Part shown: positions 17,517 through 26,800 of the stretch, one piece after another | How positions within the stretch are numbered: the first letter of the stretch is position 1 | Layout of the letters: each line of letters begins with the position of its first letter | Assembly: GCA_046565765.1 (NCBI GenBank) | Contig: JBKHXX010000057.1 | Coordinates: 62,001-126,000 of the forward strand | Direction of reading: 5' to 3' | Length of the DNA: 64,000 nucleotides | Source of the DNA: JBFMCT01 sp046565765 | GTDB taxonomy: Bacteria; Actinomycetota; Acidimicrobiia; Acidimicrobiales; AC-14 | Made by a program: the position numbers and the translations under genes | Notes under the pieces: generated by a model | What the model saw: the letters and a program-made list of their open reading frames with translations, nothing else | The model's database searches: none | Told to the model about the DNA's origin: nothing

Positions 17517-18776
17517 TCAACCGCCGTCGTCGGACCCTTCCGCGGCGGCCTCATCTGAGGGCTCCACTTCCAGCACGAGGCCGTCAATGGCGACGACGCG
17601 CACCGCCTGCCCGGCGGCAATCGGGGTGGCCCGGTTGACCCGCGCCCGCCACAAGGCGCCCCGCACCCGGACCGTCCCTTCCGGCCCGATGGCGGTGGTC
17701 GCCTCGGCCGGTTCGCCGATCATCGACTCGCGACCGATGGTGGCGGTCGAGAACCGGGCCCGCACCATCGAGGCCATGCCCCGCACCATGAACAGCACCG
17801 CTCCGATCAGCACGAGCACGACGGTGACCCACGGCACCCGCCGATCGCCCGGGAAGAGCACGATCGACCCCACCAGCAGCGAGACGGTGGCGATGACCGT
17901 CCACGCCCGGGGCGCGCCGGCCTGCACGTCGACGGCGTAACCGAAGGCGGCCAGGGCCACCAGGGCCAGACCGAGGGGCGTGGCGTCGAGCGCCCCCAGC
18001 CCGTAGGCGGACAGGATCATCGAGCCCGCGCCCGTGAGGCCGGCGATCCCGATTCCGACCGAGTAGAACTCGAAGACCATCAGCAGCAGGCCGAGGGTGA
18101 GCAGGAGGTAGGCCACCGACGGGCTCGTGGTGCTGTGCAGCACCCGTTCGACCAGGTTCAGCTTGGCGAATCGCACCTGGGCCGCCGGCTCGCGCCGGGG
18201 CTGCCCGTCCCGCTCCACGATCTGGGCCGTCTTGAGGCTGCGCCCCTTCAGCTGCACGCCGTCCAGCTCGACGATGAAGTCCCCGAGCGTGGGCGTGACC
18301 ACGTCCACCGCCCCCTGCCGCTCGGCCTCCGACGACGACAGCCGGTCGCCGCCCACCAGGGGGTCGTCGGGCCGGCATTCGGGGCACGGACCGTCGAAGC
18401 GGCCGATGCTCGTGCCGTTGGCCATGCCGGAGAACTCCGCCGCCCGCAGCAGCCGCACCGCCCCCCCGAAGGCGCGCGCCTTGCTCGTCCCCACCCACAC
18501 CGCCACCGGCAGGTCGGCGTCGCGGATGGTGGACGACAGCTCGCCCATCTCCGCGTCGGAGATCACCGCTCCCGGGCTGTCCAGCTGGATGACCAGGAGC
18601 TGGCTGCCCGACCGCTCGGCCTGGGCCACCGACCGGGTGATGAAGTCGGCCTCGATGGTGTCGATGCGACCCTTCACCTCGATCACGTCCAGCGGGGCGA
18701 CCGGCGCCTCGGGCTGCCCCGCCTGCCCGGCCTGGCCGGCGGCGGGCGGCGCGGCCACCAGCACCGTGATCAACAC
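17517..18776 (-). CDS. NfeD-like membrane protein with degenerate ClpP-type domain
   Basis: The 419-residue protein has a hydrophobic start, a crotonase/ClpP-like domain (about 30-175), four or five membrane helices (about 215-345) and a C-terminal OB-fold of NfeD type (about 355-410). In active members the Ser lies in GARAASAG and a Lys follows about 40 residues later. Here the region reads KARAFGGAVRLLRAA and no matching Lys is seen, so protease activity is doubtful. The GTG start truncates what looks like a longer signal peptide (RAYLRSVLTAAAVLITV is encoded in frame upstream without ATG/GTG/TTG), so the real start is uncertain. Confidence 0.78.
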   Translation of the reverse strand: MLITVLVAAPPAAGQAGQAGQPEAPVAPLDVIEVKGRIDTIEADFITRSVAQAERSGSQLLVIQLDSPGAVISDAEMGELSSTIRDADLPVAVWVGTSKARAFGGAVRLLRAAEFSGMANGTSIGRFDGPCPECRPDDPLVGGDRLSSSEAERQGAVDVVTPTLGDFIVELDGVQLKGRSLKTAQIVERDGQPRREPAAQVRFAKLNLVERVLHSTTSPSVAYLLLTLGLLLMVFEFYSVGIGIAGLTGAGSMILSAYGLGALDATPLGLALVALAAFGYAVDVQAGAPRAWTVIATVSLLVGSIVLFPGDRRVPWVTVVLVLIGAVLFMVRGMASMVRARFSTATIGRESMIGEPAEATTAIGPEGTVRVRGALWRARVNRATPIAAGQAVRVVAIDGLVLEVEPSDEAAAEGSDDGG

Positions 18777-18823
18777 GGCGGCAGCGGTCAGTACGCTTCG
18801 GAGATAGGCCCGTTGGGGGATGG

Positions 18824-19807
18824 TTGGATCCTCGTGAGTTCTGCGTCCAGACCCGGCTTGTCATCGTGGCCGGGAAGGGCGGCGTCGGCAAAACGACGGT
18901 CTCCGCCGCCCTGGCCCGCATGGCGGCCGACGTCGGCCTGTCGGTGCTCCTCGTCGAGATCGAGGGCAAGCACGGGCTGGCCGCCGCCTTCGGCGCGCCC
19001 ACGCTGACCTACGACGAGCAGGAGCTCGCCCCCGGCATCCGCGGCCGCACCCTCACCCCTGATCAGGCCCTGATCGAGTACCTGGAGGACCACGGCCTGC
19101 GCCGCATGTCCAAGCGGCTCACCCGCACCGGCGCCGTCGACGTCGTCGCCACCGCCGCCCCCGGCATCAAGGACATCCTCCTGCTCGGCAAGGTGAAGCA
19201 GCTCGTGCAGCGCTCCGACGTCGACCTGGTCGTGCTCGACGCCCCCGCCGCCGGCCATGCCGTCACCTTCCTCCTGAGCCCCCGCTCCCTGCTCGACACG
19301 GTCTCGGTCGGCCCCATCCGCGACCAGGCCGAGGACGTGCTGGAGATGCTCACCGACGCCGGCCGCTGCCGCGTCCTGCTCGTCACCCTGCCCGAGGAGA
19401 CGCCGGTCAACGAGGTGGTGGAGACGGCGTTCACCCTGGAGGACAAGGTGGGCGTCGACCTGGGCCCGGTCGTGGTCAACGCCGTGTACCCCAGGGTGGA
19501 GGGGCTGGACGTCGACCCCGAGCAGGCGGCCGAGGCGGCCGACGTGGGACTGCGCCCGGGCGAGGCCGACGCCCTGCGTCGCGCCGCCGGCTTCCGCCGA
19601 GCCCGCCAGCAGCTTCAAGCCGAGCAGGTGGCCCGGCTGGCCGACGCCCTGCCCCTGGCGCAGCTCCACGTGCCCGCCCTCTTCACGGCCGAGATCGACG
19701 CGCCCGAGATCGCGGTGCTGGGCGCGGCCCTGGCCGAGTCGGTGGCCGCCCTGGAGCCCGAGCCGGCCGACGCGTCGACCACAGCGTTCGGGCCACGCGG
19801 GCCGTGA
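18824..19807 (+). CDS. ArsA/GET3-like ATPase, first of a pair
   Basis: The 327-residue protein has a deviant Walker A GKGGVGKTT (17-25) with the signature Lys, followed by LVEIEGKHGL and VVLDAPAAGHAVTFLLSP typical of the anion-transporting ATPase family. The start is TTG, and the stop overlaps the next gene by 4 bases. Actinobacteria carry such an adjacent pair (Rv3680/Rv3679), which is thought to act as a heteromer in envelope stress or export of small toxic compounds; that role is by analogy. No arsenite-binding Cys triad is seen. Confidence 0.85.
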   Translation: MDPREFCVQTRLVIVAGKGGVGKTTVSAALARMAADVGLSVLLVEIEGKHGLAAAFGAPTLTYDEQELAPGIRGRTLTPDQALIEYLEDHGLRRMSKRLTRTGAVDVVATAAPGIKDILLLGKVKQLVQRSDVDLVVLDAPAAGHAVTFLLSPRSLLDTVSVGPIRDQAEDVLEMLTDAGRCRVLLVTLPEETPVNEVVETAFTLEDKVGVDLGPVVVNAVYPRVEGLDVDPEQAAEAADVGLRPGEADALRRAAGFRRARQQLQAEQVARLADALPLAQLHVPALFTAEIDAPEIAVLGAALAESVAALEPEPADASTTAFGPRGP

Positions 19808-20928
19808 CCGTGACCTTCGCCGAGTTCGCCACCGGCTGCCGGGTCGTCGTCTGCTGCGGACCGGGCGGGGTGGGCAAGACGACGGTCTCCGCCGCCCTGG
19901 CCGTGCACGGCGCGGCCACCGGCCGCCGCAGCGTGGTCGTCACCGTCGACCCCGCGCGCCGCCTGGCCGACGCCCTGGGCCTCGACACGCTCCCCGACAT
20001 CCCCCATCGCATCGACGGCGACTGGCCGGGCGAGCTGTGGGCCCTCATGCTCGACCCCAAGAGCACGTTCGACTCGCTGGTGCGCAAGTACGCCCCCCGC
20101 CCCGAGCAGGCCGAGGCCATCCTCGACAACCGCTTCTACCGCAACATCGCCGGGGCCCTCTCGGGCACGCAGGAGTACATGGCGATGGAGAAGCTCTACG
20201 AGCTGCACGCCGGCGGCGACTTCGACCTGATCGTGGTGGACACGCCCCCCACCCGGAACGCCCTGGACTTCGTCGACGCCCCCCGCCGCCTCACCCGCTT
20301 CCTCGACAACCGCATCTTCCGCCTCCTCATGCTCCCTACCCGGGTGGGCCTGAAGGCGGTGAACGCTGCCGCCCAGACCTTCCTGCGCACGGTCTCCAAG
20401 ACGGTCGGCGGCCAGGTCGTGACCGACGCAGTGGCGTTCTTCCAGGCCTTCGAGGGCATGGAGGACGGGTTCCGGGACCGGGCCCAGCGGGTGCTCGACC
20501 TCATGTCCGACCCGGGGACGGCGTTCGTGCTGGTCGCCTCACCCCGCCGGGATGCCGTCACCGAGGCCGAGTTCTTCGTCGAGAAGCTGTCCGAGGCCGA
20601 CCTTCCCGTGCAGGGAATGGTGGTCAACCGCATGCAGCCCCGGTTCGCCACCGGCTGGGCCCCCGAGGCCGATCGCGAGCGGGCGAAGACGTTGGCCGGC
20701 ACGCCCCTCGGCCCGCTGTGGGCCAACCTGGCCGACCTTCACGCCCTGGCCGACGCCGAGGAACGGGAGGTGGCCGGCCTGGTGGCGCGCATCGCGCCGG
20801 GCCCCACCGTGCGGGTGCCCCTGCTCAACTCCGACGTGCACGACCTCGCCGGCCTGGCCACCGTGGGTGGCCACCTGTTCCCCGAGGAGGGGGCCTCTAG
20901 CTCGTCTCCTGACCGTCCTGCTGGGTGA
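19804..20928 (+). CDS. ArsA/GET3-like ATPase, second of a pair
   Basis: The 374-residue partner of the preceding ATPase has a Walker A GPGGVGKTT (19-27), the switch VTVDPARRLADALGL and DLIVVDTPPTRNALDF. The deviant-Walker signature Lys is replaced by Pro, unlike its neighbour. The intersubunit Lys is needed for dimer-driven catalysis in GET3-type enzymes, so the pair may be asymmetric, with one chain donating the Lys. The GTG start overlaps the upstream stop. The end overlaps the convergent STAS gene by 32 bases. Confidence 0.85.
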   Translation: MTVTFAEFATGCRVVVCCGPGGVGKTTVSAALAVHGAATGRRSVVVTVDPARRLADALGLDTLPDIPHRIDGDWPGELWALMLDPKSTFDSLVRKYAPRPEQAEAILDNRFYRNIAGALSGTQEYMAMEKLYELHAGGDFDLIVVDTPPTRNALDFVDAPRRLTRFLDNRIFRLLMLPTRVGLKAVNAAAQTFLRTVSKTVGGQVVTDAVAFFQAFEGMEDGFRDRAQRVLDLMSDPGTAFVLVASPRRDAVTEAEFFVEKLSEADLPVQGMVVNRMQPRFATGWAPEADRERAKTLAGTPLGPLWANLADLHALADAEEREVAGLVARIAPGPTVRVPLLNSDVHDLAGLATVGGHLFPEEGASSSSPDRPAG

Positions 20929-21253
20929 GCGACCGAGCCGCTTCTTCGACCGTGTCGGTCACGGTCACGATGCGGTCGAAGCCGGTCGTGTGCAGCAGGC
21001 GGACGAGGGTGGGACGGTTGCAGCACACGGCCACGTCGCCTCCCACCTCACGCGCGCGGCGGATACCTCCGATCAACGCCCCCAGCCCGGCGGAGTCCAC
21101 GAACGGGACCTCCGACATGTCGATGAGGAGCTTGGGTCGGGTCGACAGCTCGGCCAGCGACTCCCGGAACTGCCCGACGGTGTAGGCGTCGAGCTCTCCC
21201 TTGGGCCGGCAGATCGTATAACCCTCCCGCTCCTCCAACTGGATGTGGAGCAA
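20897..21253 (-). CDS. STAS-domain anti-anti-sigma factor-like protein
   Basis: The 118-residue single-domain protein matches SpoIIAA/RsbV/BldG: an N-terminal strand (HIQLEEREGYTICRPKGELDAYT) and the phosphorylatable site MSEVPFVDSAGLGAL with Ser in DSAG. Such proteins free a sigma factor by binding an anti-sigma kinase when unphosphorylated. The TTG at 21253 is chosen for its GGAGG with four-base spacing; upstream in-frame sequence is low quality. No anti-sigma kinase is nearby. Confidence 0.82.
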   Translation of the reverse strand: MLHIQLEEREGYTICRPKGELDAYTVGQFRESLAELSTRPKLLIDMSEVPFVDSAGLGALIGGIRRAREVGGDVAVCCNRPTLVRLLHTTGFDRIVTVTDTVEEAARSLTQQDGQETS

Positions 21254-21310
21254 TAGTCCTCCAAATCGGCGCCGGGACGGACAACGATGGTACCCACCCG
21301 GGCCTGGCGG

Positions 21311-21316
21311 TACCCT
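21311..21316 (+). promoter_or_regulatory. -10 element of the receiver gene
   Basis: TACCCT lies 8 nt before the GTG at 21325, consistent with leaderless transcription. Confidence 0.45.
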
Positions 21317-21324
21317 TCCCCCCC

Positions 21325-21744
21325 GTGCCCGACGTGCTGATCGCCAGCGACGCTGCATGGGTGCGTGACGACGTGAAGTCGGTGCTCGACCCGGCCGAGT
21401 TCACCGTGCGTGAGGTCACCCGTGGCCAGCAGGTGCTGCCGGCGGTGCTGGAACGCACACCCGACCTGGCCGTGCTCGACCTCCAGATCGGCAAGATGGG
21501 CGGGATGGCGACCTGCATGGAGCTGCGCCTGGAGGAGGGCGGCGACCGGCTCGACCACGTGCCGGTGCTGATGCTCCTCGACCGCCGGGCCGACGTGTTC
21601 CTCGCCCGCCGGTCGGGAGCGGAAGGGTTCCTGGTCAAACCCCTCGACCCCATGCGGCTGTCGCGGGCGATCCGGGCCCTGCTCGCGGGCGGCACCTACG
21701 AGGACCCCGCCTTCGCCCCCGAAACCGTCCCGGCCACTCCCTGA
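21325..21744 (+). CDS. single-domain response regulator receiver
   Basis: The 139-residue protein is a CheY-like receiver. It has DLAVLDLQIGKMGG with phosphoacceptor Asp52 and the conserved Lys in EGFLVKPLD (about 110). The N-terminal acidic pair is weaker than usual (ASDAAWVRDD). There is no output domain. It is divergent from the STAS gene, so the two may belong to one signalling circuit; no kinase is nearby. Confidence 0.82.
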   Translation: MPDVLIASDAAWVRDDVKSVLDPAEFTVREVTRGQQVLPAVLERTPDLAVLDLQIGKMGGMATCMELRLEEGGDRLDHVPVLMLLDRRADVFLARRSGAEGFLVKPLDPMRLSRAIRALLAGGTYEDPAFAPETVPATP

Positions 21745-21767
21745 CCAGCCAGTAGTCTGGATACCTC

Positions 21768-21845
21768 CGGGGAGTGGCGCAGCTTGGTTAGCGCGCAGCG
21801 TTCGGGACGCTGAGGCCGGGGGTTCAAATCCCCCCTCCCCGACCA
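21768..21845 (+). tRNA. tRNA-Pro (anticodon CGG)
   Basis: The full cloverleaf is visible: acceptor CGGGGAG/CTCCCCG with discriminator A and encoded CCA, D-arm GCGC-loop-GCGC, anticodon stem CAGCG/CGCTG with loop TTCGGGA (anticodon CGG, G37), and T-arm GGGGG-TTCAAAT-CCCCC. It decodes CCG. Its 3' part is duplicated at 23463, marking it as an integration site. Confidence 0.95.
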
Positions 21846-21849
21846 CGTC
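21798..21849. repeat. attachment site copy 1 (3' end of tRNA-Pro)
   Basis: These 52 bases, from the anticodon stem to just past the CCA, recur at 23463-23514 with a single mismatch (A21828 versus C23493, in the T-loop). Together they are the expected direct repeats left by a tRNA-targeting tyrosine integrase. Confidence 0.85.
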
Positions 21850-22171
21850 AGAGCCTATGTGGCCTGTGGATAACGGTTGGCCACCCGGACAGCTGAGGAA
21901 CCGGTCGGCCGAGGGCCTGTGCCGCGGCTACGTCGGCGGCGGTCGTGGCTTGTGCGTAGACCGCCAGAGTGAGGCGCGGATCGGAGCGCCCGAGGCGCGT
22001 CTGTGACGTCTTGAGGTCGACGTGTTCGAGCACCATGCCGGTGGCGTTGGCCCGCCGGAGATCGTGGAACTCGAGATGTACGTGGGCACTGGAACCGACA
22101 ATTCGGCCTATAAGAGCCACCCCAGCGAGCGGCGCTGGACGGGATGCTCCAGACAAGGCGGCCTCATGCAT
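21848..22171 (-). pseudogene. tyrosine recombinase (integrase) C-terminal remnant
   Basis: About 70 residues match the C-terminal catalytic end of phage-type integrases: FHDLRRANATGMV, then LKTSQTRLGRSDPRLTLAVYAQAT. The Arg of HDLR and the tyrosine of VYAQ are kept, but the expected His of LGHSD is Arg, and the N-terminal about 300 residues are absent. The first codons overlap the PIN gene. The fragment ends 3 bases from the tRNA CCA, the usual int position. It cannot be a working recombinase. Confidence 0.75.
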
Positions 22172-22586
22172 CGGGAAGATCTCGGGGGTACACCACGTCG
22201 ATCTCCGCGATCGTCGTGGGAAAGTCCGACTGGTTGTTGGTGAGGAATCGATCGGCCCCACCAGCCACGGCTGTCGCGAGGTGCACGGCGTCGGCGGCAC
22301 GGAGGCGATAGGACGTCGCAAGAGCCGTCGCCAGCTCGGCCGTGGCACGGTCGAGCGGCAGCAGGTCCAGCCGGCCAAGGACCTCGTTCAGCTCAGCCAG
22401 TTCGTCAGTGGCGTTGCTGCGGAGCGGCTTTGTCAGCACCTCTGGCAACAAGAGCACCGAACCGATCCCCGCGGGGGCATCGGTCGACGTCACGGGGCCC
22501 GGCGGGAATAGCGCGCGCACCCGCCGGCCGAGTGGGTGGCCATCGACGGCGGCGTAGATCAGGACGTCGGCATCGAAGGCATCCAC
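22164..22586 (-). CDS. PIN-domain toxin of a Phd/PIN pair
   Basis: The 140-residue protein begins with a PIN strand DAFDADVLIYAAVDG and has acidic residues in LRAADAVHLATA and NNQSDFP, matching the metal site. It lies 17 bases downstream of a Phd/YefM antitoxin. It is inside the tRNA-Pro-flanked element. By family it is a ribonuclease; the pairing of PIN with a Phd-type rather than RHH or AbrB antitoxin is common. Confidence 0.85.
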   Translation of the reverse strand: MDAFDADVLIYAAVDGHPLGRRVRALFPPGPVTSTDAPAGIGSVLLLPEVLTKPLRSNATDELAELNEVLGRLDLLPLDRATAELATALATSYRLRAADAVHLATAVAGGADRFLTNNQSDFPTTIAEIDVVYPRDLPDA

Positions 22587-22603
22587 CGGGGTCGTCCCGC
22601 CGG

Positions 22604-22897
22604 CTACCTGCGATCTCGGGACGCTCGGACGTCGGCGATCAATTCCTCGGCTCGCGCCTCCGTGATGGACGGGCTCGCGCTGAGCGGGCGAGCACGGCCT
22701 TGGGCGAGGCCCTCCCTCACGCGCGCGGCCGCAGCGAACGCCGCGTCAGCCCGCCGCGTTCTGAGGGCATCAGGCCTGACCACCACGGCCGCGGGCTTGC
22801 CGTGCCGGGTGATCGTCACTTCCTCCCCGGCCTCGACGCGGTCAAGAATCTCCGGAAGGGCCGCTCGGGCCTCGCTCACGGTCATGGTCTTTGACAT
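22604..22897 (-). CDS. Phd/YefM-type antitoxin
   Basis: The 97-residue protein has the Phd/YefM DNA-binding fold: MTVSEARAALPEILDRV, then GEEVTITRHGKPAAVVV. Its C-terminal part (about 55-97) is charged and would bind the toxin. The start is ATG. Three TGTACR hexamers with exact 10-bp spacing lie just upstream, the type of site YefM proteins bind. Confidence 0.88.
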   Translation of the reverse strand: MSKTMTVSEARAALPEILDRVEAGEEVTITRHGKPAAVVVRPDALRTRRADAAFAAAARVREGLAQGRARPLSASPSITEARAEELIADVRASRDRR

Positions 22898-22906
22898 GCT
22901 TCTCAG

Positions 22907-22932
22907 TGTACGCCTCTGTACACCGATGTACA
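22907..22932 (-). promoter_or_regulatory. TGTACR operator array of the Phd/PIN pair
   Basis: TGTACG (22907), TGTACA (22917) and TGTACA (22927) are spaced by exactly 10 bp, so they face the same side of the helix. E. coli YefM is known to bind TGTACA cores in its own promoter. The array begins 9 bases upstream of the antitoxin ATG. Confidence 0.7.
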
Positions 22933-22942
22933 GGCAGCTAGC

Positions 22943-23175
22943 CTAGTGACAACCCTGATCGGCGAGGTCCTCGTCGCCAATCGCCACAAGTCGTACCTCG
23001 TACCCGTCGTCGAGCACTCGCTGTAAATCCGATCGCGCAGCCGCGTCTCCGCCAGGAACGATCACCGCCCCGTCGCCAAGATCGATGATCCCGATCGAAC
23101 CACCATCGACGAGTCCCAGCGTCGCGCCACTCCGATGGCAGCGTCAGCCCGCCGCCAGCGATTCTGCGCTCATCG
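22943..23175 (-). pseudogene. AbrB/MazE-like antitoxin, frameshifted
   Basis: Two frames together give an AbrB-like pattern. Upstream comes GGGLTLPSEWRDA; then, after a one-base shift near 23116-23122, LGLVDGGSIGIIDLGDGAVI and further residues to a TAG at 22943. The LPxEWRxALGL-x-GG order is typical of SpoVT-AbrB antitoxins, so I read this as one broken gene. No start codon is certain and no toxin partner remains. Confidence 0.5.
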
Positions 23176-23462
23176 CCACGGCTCAGCGATCCCGACCGCT
23201 CGTGCCCTCGCGAACACGCCCGTACCGCAACTCACACCGGTACTGCCAGACCTGGGAATCGGACCTGCCTTCGGTCCGCTCCGGCGCTTCGCGTCTTCTC
23301 AGACCCCGGCACACACTTGCATCACTCGATGAGCAGCCGAAACGGCCCGCGGCCTGGCCCCCCTCAGGCCGCAGGGAGGCCGCGGAACAAGCGCGCAATG
23401 GCGCTTACTAGGGCGCACCAGCGCGCAACGAAGCGCCTGGCCAGTGGATAACCCACGAGTTC

Positions 23463-23514
23463 GCGTTCGGGACGCTGAGGCCGGGGGTTCAACTCCCCCC
23501 TCCCCGACCACGTC
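23463..23514. repeat. attachment site copy 2 (displaced tRNA-Pro 3' end)
   Basis: This is the second copy of the 52-base repeat. It contains the anticodon loop, variable region, T-arm and CCA but no D-arm or 5' acceptor, so it is not a functional tRNA. The T-loop change (TTCAACT) fits loss of selection on the displaced copy. It marks the right end of a roughly 1.7-kb element. Confidence 0.85.
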
Positions 23515-23825
23515 CGAGGCCATGGACTCGGCATAACGCCGACGCCGAACCGCCACCCAGTTGAAGTGCATTCCGCTCGCCGCGCCGATGTCGCGATTGC
23601 CTCCTCCCTCAGGCCGCCATCGACACGGGCCGTGTTCGACCGCACACGGCGCTCCAGCTCCTCACGATCACCGGGGCCTGCGAACCAGCCGAGGTAGACC
23701 GCACGAAATCACATCACTGTGATTTGCGCATGGGATTCAGTAGACGGCGCTCGTTGCCAATGACATGATTCCGCCATCGCGGCGCTGAGGAGCGGCGCGA
23801 TGGGGCTAGCGGAGAGTGGGGGTCG
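23515..23825. other. gene-free stretch between the element and the PKD protein
   Basis: Short open frames on both strands lack family features and ribosome-binding sites. I see no RNA gene. It probably contains the promoter of the large downstream gene, but I cannot pick the -10. Confidence 0.4.
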
Positions 23826-26800
23826 GTGCGCGACGGGTGTAGTGGAGGCGCGGGCGCGCGCCCGTGTGGGTCCGCGCCGGGTGGCGGTGGGCAGGTTCGA
23901 GGACGGGTAGGTCCAAGGGGCTGGCACGCGGCGGTGTTGCTGGGCCTGGCGATCTCGATGGCTGTGTGGTTCGGGTCAGCGGCGCGAGGGCAGACGAGCA
24001 GCATCACCACGTCGACCATCGGACAGGTTGTGGTGGGCGCCGTCGATCCCCCTCTGTTCCCGGTCGAGGACCAGACGTTCGCCTTCGTCGCCAACGCGCT
24101 GGCACAGAACCCCCAGAGCATCAACGTCCCGCTGCAGACCGTGCTCGGCGACTTCGCCGTCACGCTCACCGACGTCACCGCCCATGCCGACTCGGACCTG
24201 TCGTCGGTCGCGTTCGTCGGCACCACCACCAACGCGGGCGCGGCCCTCGCCAACATGCCGGCGACCGTGCTCGTGCTGGTCGACTGGGAGCACGCGACCA
24301 GCGACACGAAGCCGTCGCTGGTGGTCTCGGCCCGCACCGGCCCGGCCCGCCTCGGCCAGGCCCTCAAGCTGGCGGCCGGGACGGGAATCGCCGCCGACAT
24401 GACCGTCAGCTCCCTCGCGCAGACGGTCGGCGTGTCGAACCTCTCCAACACCAGCGACCAGGAGTTCCAGCACGTCTCGTACCGGGACAACCTGACGGCC
24501 GCCGCCTACGACCACTTCAGCCAGATCTACAGCGTGGACGGGCTGGCCCTGCGGGTGCCGGCCTTGCTCAACCTGGACAACAACGTCTATCTCACCGCCA
24601 CGCTCCCGCTCGACGCCCTCGGAGACGCCCCTCGCGACGTGCTCGGCTACCAGCGGGGAGCCGGCGTCATCGTCGAGGGCAGCCTGGGCGTGACGGTGAA
24701 CGGCTCGGCACTGTTCAGCCCCACGACCGCGGGCTGGAGCCTGTCCGGCATCCTGCCCCGGGTCTCGACCCACAGCTTCTCCTTCCCGTACTTCCTGAGC
24801 CTCCCCGACTCGGCCCGCTTCAGCCTGAAGATCGCCTACACCGAGGTGGCCGACAGCACGGCGAAGCCGAAGCCCAAGGCGGTCACGGTCACGGCCGGCG
24901 CCGACATGACCACCGACCTCTTCGGCCATTCGACGGCCATGAGCCTCGAGCTGCAGGTGTCGGAGGGAGGCGGGCAGCGGTCGTTGGCGGTGAGCGCATC
25001 GTTCCCGGAACCGTGGGAGAAGCCGTTCGGCATCGACTTCCTGACGGTGGGACCGGTCTTCATCGACGGTTCGTTCAAGCGCACCCAGGCCTCCGGGTCG
25101 ACCCCGGCCGAGACCAAGTGGGAGGGGTCCATCCTGGGCTGGGCGACGATCGCCGGGCGGGATGTCGAGGTCAAGCTCGAGGGCAAGGTCGACAAGGACG
25201 AGATCAACGCCGAGTTCGGCATCTTCCTCACCAGCCCCATCAACACCGGCGACCTGCTCGGGTTCCTCGGCGCGAACTACAGCGAGCTCCCCTTCTCGGT
25301 GCGGGGCCCGGCCCTGGAGTCGGCGGGGATCAGCATCGGAGTGAAGCGCCCTCGCTCGGGCACCACGACCAGCAGTTCGACCAGCTCCACGACCTCCACG
25401 ACCGCCCCGGACACGTCGAAGGGCACCACCGTCAGCATCGTGGCCGGCGGGACGCTCAGCTTCGAGCTGCTGGGCGGCACCAAGATCGGCGTCAGCGCCC
25501 TCTTCTCGCTCGATCACGAGCGCAAGGTGGTGGCCGCACTCCGGTCGGCGGGCCCCCTGTCACTCGAGACCCTCCTGGCCGGGGCCGGCATCGAGACCGA
25601 TTGGACCGACGAGTTCGACTTCACCCTGGCTGACGAAAGTGCCGGCTCCGCCTTCGGGTTCATCTACTCGACGATCGACACCAACGTGGCCAAGCCACCG
25701 CGGGTGAACGACCTTCCTCGGTTCGCCCGGGTCTTCTACCGTCCGCTCTACGGCCACGCCGTCGACGACCCGACCGACTTCGACCTGCTCTTCGTCAAGG
25801 GCGTCAACGTGCTCGGCGCCTTCAACCTTCCCGAGCGGATCGCCGGCATGGTGGACACCGTCGGCGTCCAGTCCAAGGTGTTCGCACGGGGGCGGGTCCC
25901 GATCTTCGACCGCACCGAGCCGCTGTCGCTGGCACTGGGGTTGCGAGTCAAGTCCGACCAGCTCCCGGACCTCATCGACCAGGTCGGCGGCGAGCTGAGG
26001 CTCGACACCGCCGTCATCAGCGGAAAGAAGTACGCCCGGCTGTCCATCGACGGCAAGGTGCGGCTGCGCCTGCCGGCGGGGCTCCCGGAAGACGCCGCCG
26101 GGCCACTCCGCAGCGGGGGCGTGCCGGTGGAGACGTTCGAGAAGGTGCCCCAGGACTACACGTGCCTGAACGGGAACCGCCCCCTCCAGACCCGGTACTC
26201 GAGCCCCGCCGAGTTCCGGTGCTACGACGTGGTGGAGCTGGGCCTCAGCGGCGGCTTCATCTGGGAGAACAACGCACTGGGGCTCGACCTGCTGGCGTCG
26301 ATCGAGACCATCCCGCTCGGGGCAGATTGGCACCCGTTCGGCTTCCAGTGGCTCGCGATCAGCAACGCCAAGATCCACATCGCCCAGGCGGTGACCACCG
26401 CGGGCGAGCTCAAGCGGGAGCTGGGCTTCCAGGGCGACATCCGCCTCGCCGGGAAGGACTACTTCGCAGCTATGGAGGTGGCGCTGGTGGCCATGGCCCA
26501 GCCCCCGTGGGTGAAGCTGGAGTTCAAAGGCCTGAAGGTGGCGAGCGGAGCCGGCCTCGCCCTCTCCGACTTCTTCTCGATCCAGCACGAGCTGGCGAAG
26601 GTGAACTCCCGGGTCACGGGAGCACCGGTCCCGCCCCGTATTCCCGACGTGCTGAACATCCCCAACGTCGGCCTGCGCAACCTGGAGTTCACGCTGTCGC
26701 CGCACGGGGTGCCACTCCTGTGCATCCCCCAGGGCCTCGTCCTCTCCGGAGACCTCTACGTCAACCCGTCGGGCAACGAGCCCGTCGGCAACCCGGGCTG

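Noticed and set aside
23085..23411. 108-codon plus-strand frame in the element
   Set aside because: It has no RBS or family pattern and overlaps the AbrB-like remnant on the other strand.
23463..23514. Second tRNA-Pro gene
   Set aside because: Only the anticodon-to-CCA part is present; the acceptor 5' strand and D-arm are missing.
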